Origin: Halobacillus faecis
Lineage (GTDB): Bacteria; Bacillota; Bacilli; Bacillales; Halobacillaceae
DNA: 64,000 nt
Assembly (NCBI RefSeq): GCF_007991335.1
Contig: NZ_BJYD01000006.1
Location: 1 to 64,000, forward strand
Direction: 5' to 3'
Positions 61,733 to 64,000 of the stretch are shown in pieces (the stretch's first letter is position 1; each line of letters starts with the position of its first letter). A program made the translations under genes and the position numbers. Under the pieces are notes generated by a model, which worked only from the letters and a program-made list of their open reading frames with translations, ran no database searches and was not told where the DNA came from.

Positions 61733-61741
61733 ATTATACCA
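61733..61741 (-). promoter_or_regulatory. Promoter of the toxin mRNA
   Basis: TGGTATAAT on the minus strand is a perfect extended -10; the -35 is weak. Start near 61726. Confidence 0.75.
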
Positions 61742-61787
61742 TGTCCTTCCACTGAATTAGAGAGGCTTTTTGGACTATCCCATAAAA

Positions 61788-61818
61788 AAAGGAAGGCACC
61801 GACCTCGGGCCTTCCTTT
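61788..61818. terminator. Terminator of yjbQ
   Basis: AAAGGAAGGC and GCCTTCCTTT form a perfect stem, followed by T-rich sequence on the minus strand. Confidence 0.88.
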
Positions 61819-61822
61819 CCTC

Positions 61823-62218
61823 TTATAACAACTTCGCAACAAACTTCCGGCTTCTCGGCCCATCGAACTCACAGAAATAAAGTCCCTGCCACGTCCCAAG
61901 AACAAGCTTGCCATCTTCTACAAGCAGCGTCTGAGCATGTCCAACGGTGCTCGTTTTCATATGGGCAGCTGTGTTTCCTTCCGCGTGACGATCTTCCGGA
62001 TGGTCCCATGGATACACTTCACGGAAGCGGCGCAGCATATCTGTCTTTACGTCAGGATCGGCGTTCTCATTCACCGTCAGGCCTGCCGTCGTGTGCATGG
62101 ACTGCACAACGACAACACCGTCCTTGACGCCCTCTTCTCTAATCCAGTCCTGAACTTGATTTGTTACATCGATCATTTGATCATGGTGATCGGTTTTCAC
62201 ATGAAATGTTTTCAACAT
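61823..62218 (-). CDS. yjbQ: YjbQ (UPF0047) family protein
   Basis: 131 aa from [20 protein letters not shown] (62218; GGAGG, 8 bases upstream). The conserved block [21 protein letters not shown], then [22 protein letters not shown] and [19 protein letters not shown], match the family. E. coli YjbQ has weak thiamine-phosphate synthase activity in vitro; the true role is unsettled. It starts 4 bases after the dapF stop, so the two are cotranscribed. Confidence 0.9.
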   Translation of the reverse strand: MLKTFHVKTDHHDQMIDVTNQVQDWIREEGVKDGVVVVQSMHTTAGLTVNENADPDVKTDMLRRFREVYPWDHPEDRHAEGNTAAHMKTSTVGHAQTLLVEDGKLVLGTWQGLYFCEFDGPRSRKFVAKLL

Positions 62219-62222
62219 ATCC

Positions 62223-63191
62223 TCAACCTCCGATTTCTGAAGCGGCAAACGCTTCTAGTTTTTCATAGGTCGCATTTTCTTCTTCAAAAAATTGTTTCTC
62301 GGAAACTTCAAAGGTGCGGGCTTCCCAATCGATGTCGACCTCTGCTACATAGACATTGGTTCCATTCCCGCGCAGCTGGATGGAGAAACGTCCGTCGTTC
62401 TTTTCTACGACACAGTTGACGAGTCCCCCTTTATTGATGACGACAATCGGGGTATCCAAGTCATTCGGACCTAGAATCGTAGATACGAGCGAAGAGGCAC
62501 TCATCGCAGTTCCGCAGGCATTCGTCAGGCCGACTCCGCGCTCAAACGTCCGGACGAAGATTTTGTTTTTCTCTAACACCTGGACGTAGCTTACGTTTAC
62601 ACCGTTCGGGAAAACTTCCGGAAGATTGTTCGCCTTTTTCCCAACCGCAAGCAGCTCCTCTTGATCAACAGAATCGACGAGACTGACGATATGCGGATTC
62701 GGTACGCTTAAGGCTGTGAATGTGCGTGTCTCGGACAACTCTGGAATTTTCACATCCACCGCTTCTTTCCCGGCGGCATTCATCGGCAGGGACTCGACCT
62801 CAAAACGGACAGGCTCAATCATGACAGAGAATGTATCAATCTCTGGGAAAATTTCCTCCACTTGTAAAACGGGAAGGACCGCTTTTTCTGTTTCAATCGC
62901 GATTTCCTTTTTCCCGAGTTTCTCAATCATATGTCGAGCCACACAGCGCAGGCCGTTGCCGCACATTTCCGCTTCCGTGCCGTCTGAGTTGAACATCCGC
63001 ATCCGGCCTTCTGCCTTTTCACTAGGCATCACAAAAAGAATGCCATCCGAGCCGATCCCCTTTTCACGGTCACACAATAATAATGAGAGCTCCTCGCGCT
63101 CTTTTTCTGAAAAACGAAAGTCGTGTTCAATCTCATCGATCAGGATGAAATCGTTCCCCGATCCGTGGCATTTGATGTATGGAATCTTCAT
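62223..63191 (-). CDS. dapF: Diaminopimelate epimerase DapF
   Basis: 322 aa. Converts LL- to meso-diaminopimelate for lysine and peptidoglycan. Both catalytic cysteines are present: MCGNGLRC and [10 protein letters not shown]; the start [13 protein letters not shown] and the [12 protein letters not shown] run fit the family. It is about 40 residues longer than typical DapF (274-287 aa), with the extra length at the C-terminus (VEIDWEART-like [21 protein letters not shown]). First gene of a unit with yjbQ. Confidence 0.94.
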   Translation of the reverse strand: MKIPYIKCHGSGNDFILIDEIEHDFRFSEKEREELSLLLCDREKGIGSDGILFVMPSEKAEGRMRMFNSDGTEAEMCGNGLRCVARHMIEKLGKKEIAIETEKAVLPVLQVEEIFPEIDTFSVMIEPVRFEVESLPMNAAGKEAVDVKIPELSETRTFTALSVPNPHIVSLVDSVDQEELLAVGKKANNLPEVFPNGVNVSYVQVLEKNKIFVRTFERGVGLTNACGTAMSASSLVSTILGPNDLDTPIVVINKGGLVNCVVEKNDGRFSIQLRGNGTNVYVAEVDIDWEARTFEVSEKQFFEEENATYEKLEAFAASEIGG

Positions 63192-63253
63192 TATAAAACT
63201 CTCCCCTGGCGTTCATTTTTTCATTATCATAGCATACATACGCGTAAAAAAAG

Positions 63254-63281
63254 AAGCGTGTGACCGTTAAGCCGCACGCTT
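63254..63281 (-). terminator. Terminator at the end of the FecCD gene
   Basis: AAGCGTGTG and CGCACGCTT pair with one mismatch, with seven T on the minus strand. The right arm begins inside the last codons of the gene. Confidence 0.65.
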
Positions 63282-64000
63282 TTTCATCAACCATAAAAAG
63301 TAGGGGGCTCCGATCAAGGCAACGAGGATCCCTGATGGAATTTCATTCGGCGCAAGCAGGGTCCGGCTGAACAAATCCGCAACAACCAACAATGCTCCGC
63401 CGATCAGCATCGTAACAGGCAGAAGCTTCTGATTGACACTCCCCACAAGCAGTCGTGCCAAGTGAGGGGCGATCAGGCCGACAAACCCGATCGAACCGAC
63501 CGCAGCGACACTGCAGGCGGCAAGGAGTGTGGCAATCAACGCCATTTGAAAACGGACGTTCACGACACGAAGTCCGAGACCTTTGGCCGTATCGTCTCCG
63601 AGGGACAGGACGTCGAGTGTTTTAATGTAAAACGCAAGCAGCGGGATGAACAACAAGACCGGCCAGATCAAGTATTGGAGCAGTTCACTCCACCCTTTGG
63701 CATAGGTCGTTCCGGAAAGCCATGTCAGTGCAGAAGCCACTCCGATATCCGCCTGGACGACCATGATTTGAATCAAGGCTGAACCAAAGGCGGACATCCC
63801 GATTCCGAGTAACGCGAGCACCGTGGGCTGGAATTCTGCTTTCGCTCCCAGAGCCATAACGACGATGAAGAAGACCAATGCTCCGACCATTGCGCCAACG
63901 GGGATCCACACGGCTGACACGCTGAACCAGTACATCGTCATCAGCGCACCGACCCCTGCACCGGAAGTGATCCCGATAACGGAAGGATCAGCAAGCGGGT
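63267..64000 (-). CDS. Iron-siderophore ABC permease, FecCD family (partial)
   Basis: At least 244 aa; the reading frame stays open to the window edge, so the N-terminus is missing. The edge reads PLADPSVIGITSGAGVGAL, the conserved FecCD motif, and later GFVGLIAPHLARLLVGS, the loop that contacts the ATPase. Membrane subunit that moves ferric siderophores inward, with a binding protein and ATPase encoded elsewhere. The lone YusV-type ATPase at 20610 could serve it. Ends with the hydrophilic KKRAA. Confidence 0.92.
   Translation of the reverse strand, partial: PLADPSVIGITSGAGVGALMTMYWFSVSAVWIPVGAMVGALVFFIVVMALGAKAEFQPTVLALLGIGMSAFGSALIQIMVVQADIGVASALTWLSGTTYAKGWSELLQYLIWPVLLFIPLLAFYIKTLDVLSLGDDTAKGLGLRVVNVRFQMALIATLLAACSVAAVGSIGFVGLIAPHLARLLVGSVNQKLLPVTMLIGGALLVVADLFSRTLLAPNEIPSGILVALIGAPYFLWLMKKRAA

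Noticed and set aside
62716-63270. 184-codon plus-strand frame
   Set aside because: Serine-rich shadow of dapF, no SD.

Overview
The window looks like chromosome from a low-to-mid GC Gram-positive endospore former of the family Bacillaceae, probably a marine or halophilic genus close to Halobacillus. This rests on strong AGGAGG ribosome-binding sites, Bacillus-type gene families (YusV, YfkAB, YflT, YhdN, LutABC, RsgA, NfrA), sigma-A and sigma-B style promoters, and Bacillaceae riboswitches. The genus is an inference. I see no rRNA, tRNA, prophage or CRISPR array.

Layout. 1-5000: a 20-bp tandem array, a membrane protein fused to a degenerate dihydroorotate-dehydrogenase-like domain, RsgA behind a possible leader ORF, and an ABC-2 exporter. 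5000-13000: a dispersed repeat, a lipoprotein/NfrA/sirtuin operon, a Na+/H+ antiporter, a PBP4-type carboxypeptidase that seems to have lost its signal peptide by frameshift, and a poly-gamma-glutamate-hydrolase-like protein. 13000-23000: small membrane proteins, VanW, a guanine-riboswitch-controlled purine permease, DUF families and a Fur-controlled orphan siderophore ATPase (YusV). 23000-31000: penicillin acylase, YhdN behind a sigma-B-like promoter, a decayed IS carrying a passenger gene, and a Mn2+-riboswitch operon (Spo0M-like plus TerC). 31000-35300: formate dehydrogenase-like operon fdhD-fdhA-DUF1641. 35400-37500: MFS exporter and its ArsR-type regulator with shared palindromic operators. 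38000-43400: complete L-lactate utilisation cluster lutP-lutR-lutABC with two LutR operators. 43400-53100: oxidoreductases, YflT, a phospholipase D family protein, TPP-riboswitch thiT, YfkAB and ZupT. 53300-64000: SIMPL protein, amine oxidase, a zinc-ribbon protein with an HtrA-like protease, a 3D-domain wall protein, YeeE/YedE, a type I toxin-antitoxin locus, YjbQ, DapF and a truncated FecCD permease.

How genes work together. Lactate is imported by LutP and oxidised by LutABC under LutR, with a cre-like site for carbon control. Iron uptake may pair the orphan ATPase with FecCD permeases such as the one at the right edge. Mn2+, guanine and thiamine supply are each sensed by a riboswitch. YhdN and YflT fit a general stress regulon.

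The most unusual signals are: (i) five intergenic tandem arrays, most with unrelated cores, all with a period of 20 or 21 bp; (ii) a TxpA/RatA-like type I toxin-antitoxin locus at 61.4-61.7 kb; (iii) the dehydrogenase/membrane fusion; (iv) an IS remnant carrying a small membrane gene; (v) several overlooked small ORFs with good ribosome-binding sites; and (vi) four copies of a palindromic MITE-like repeat.
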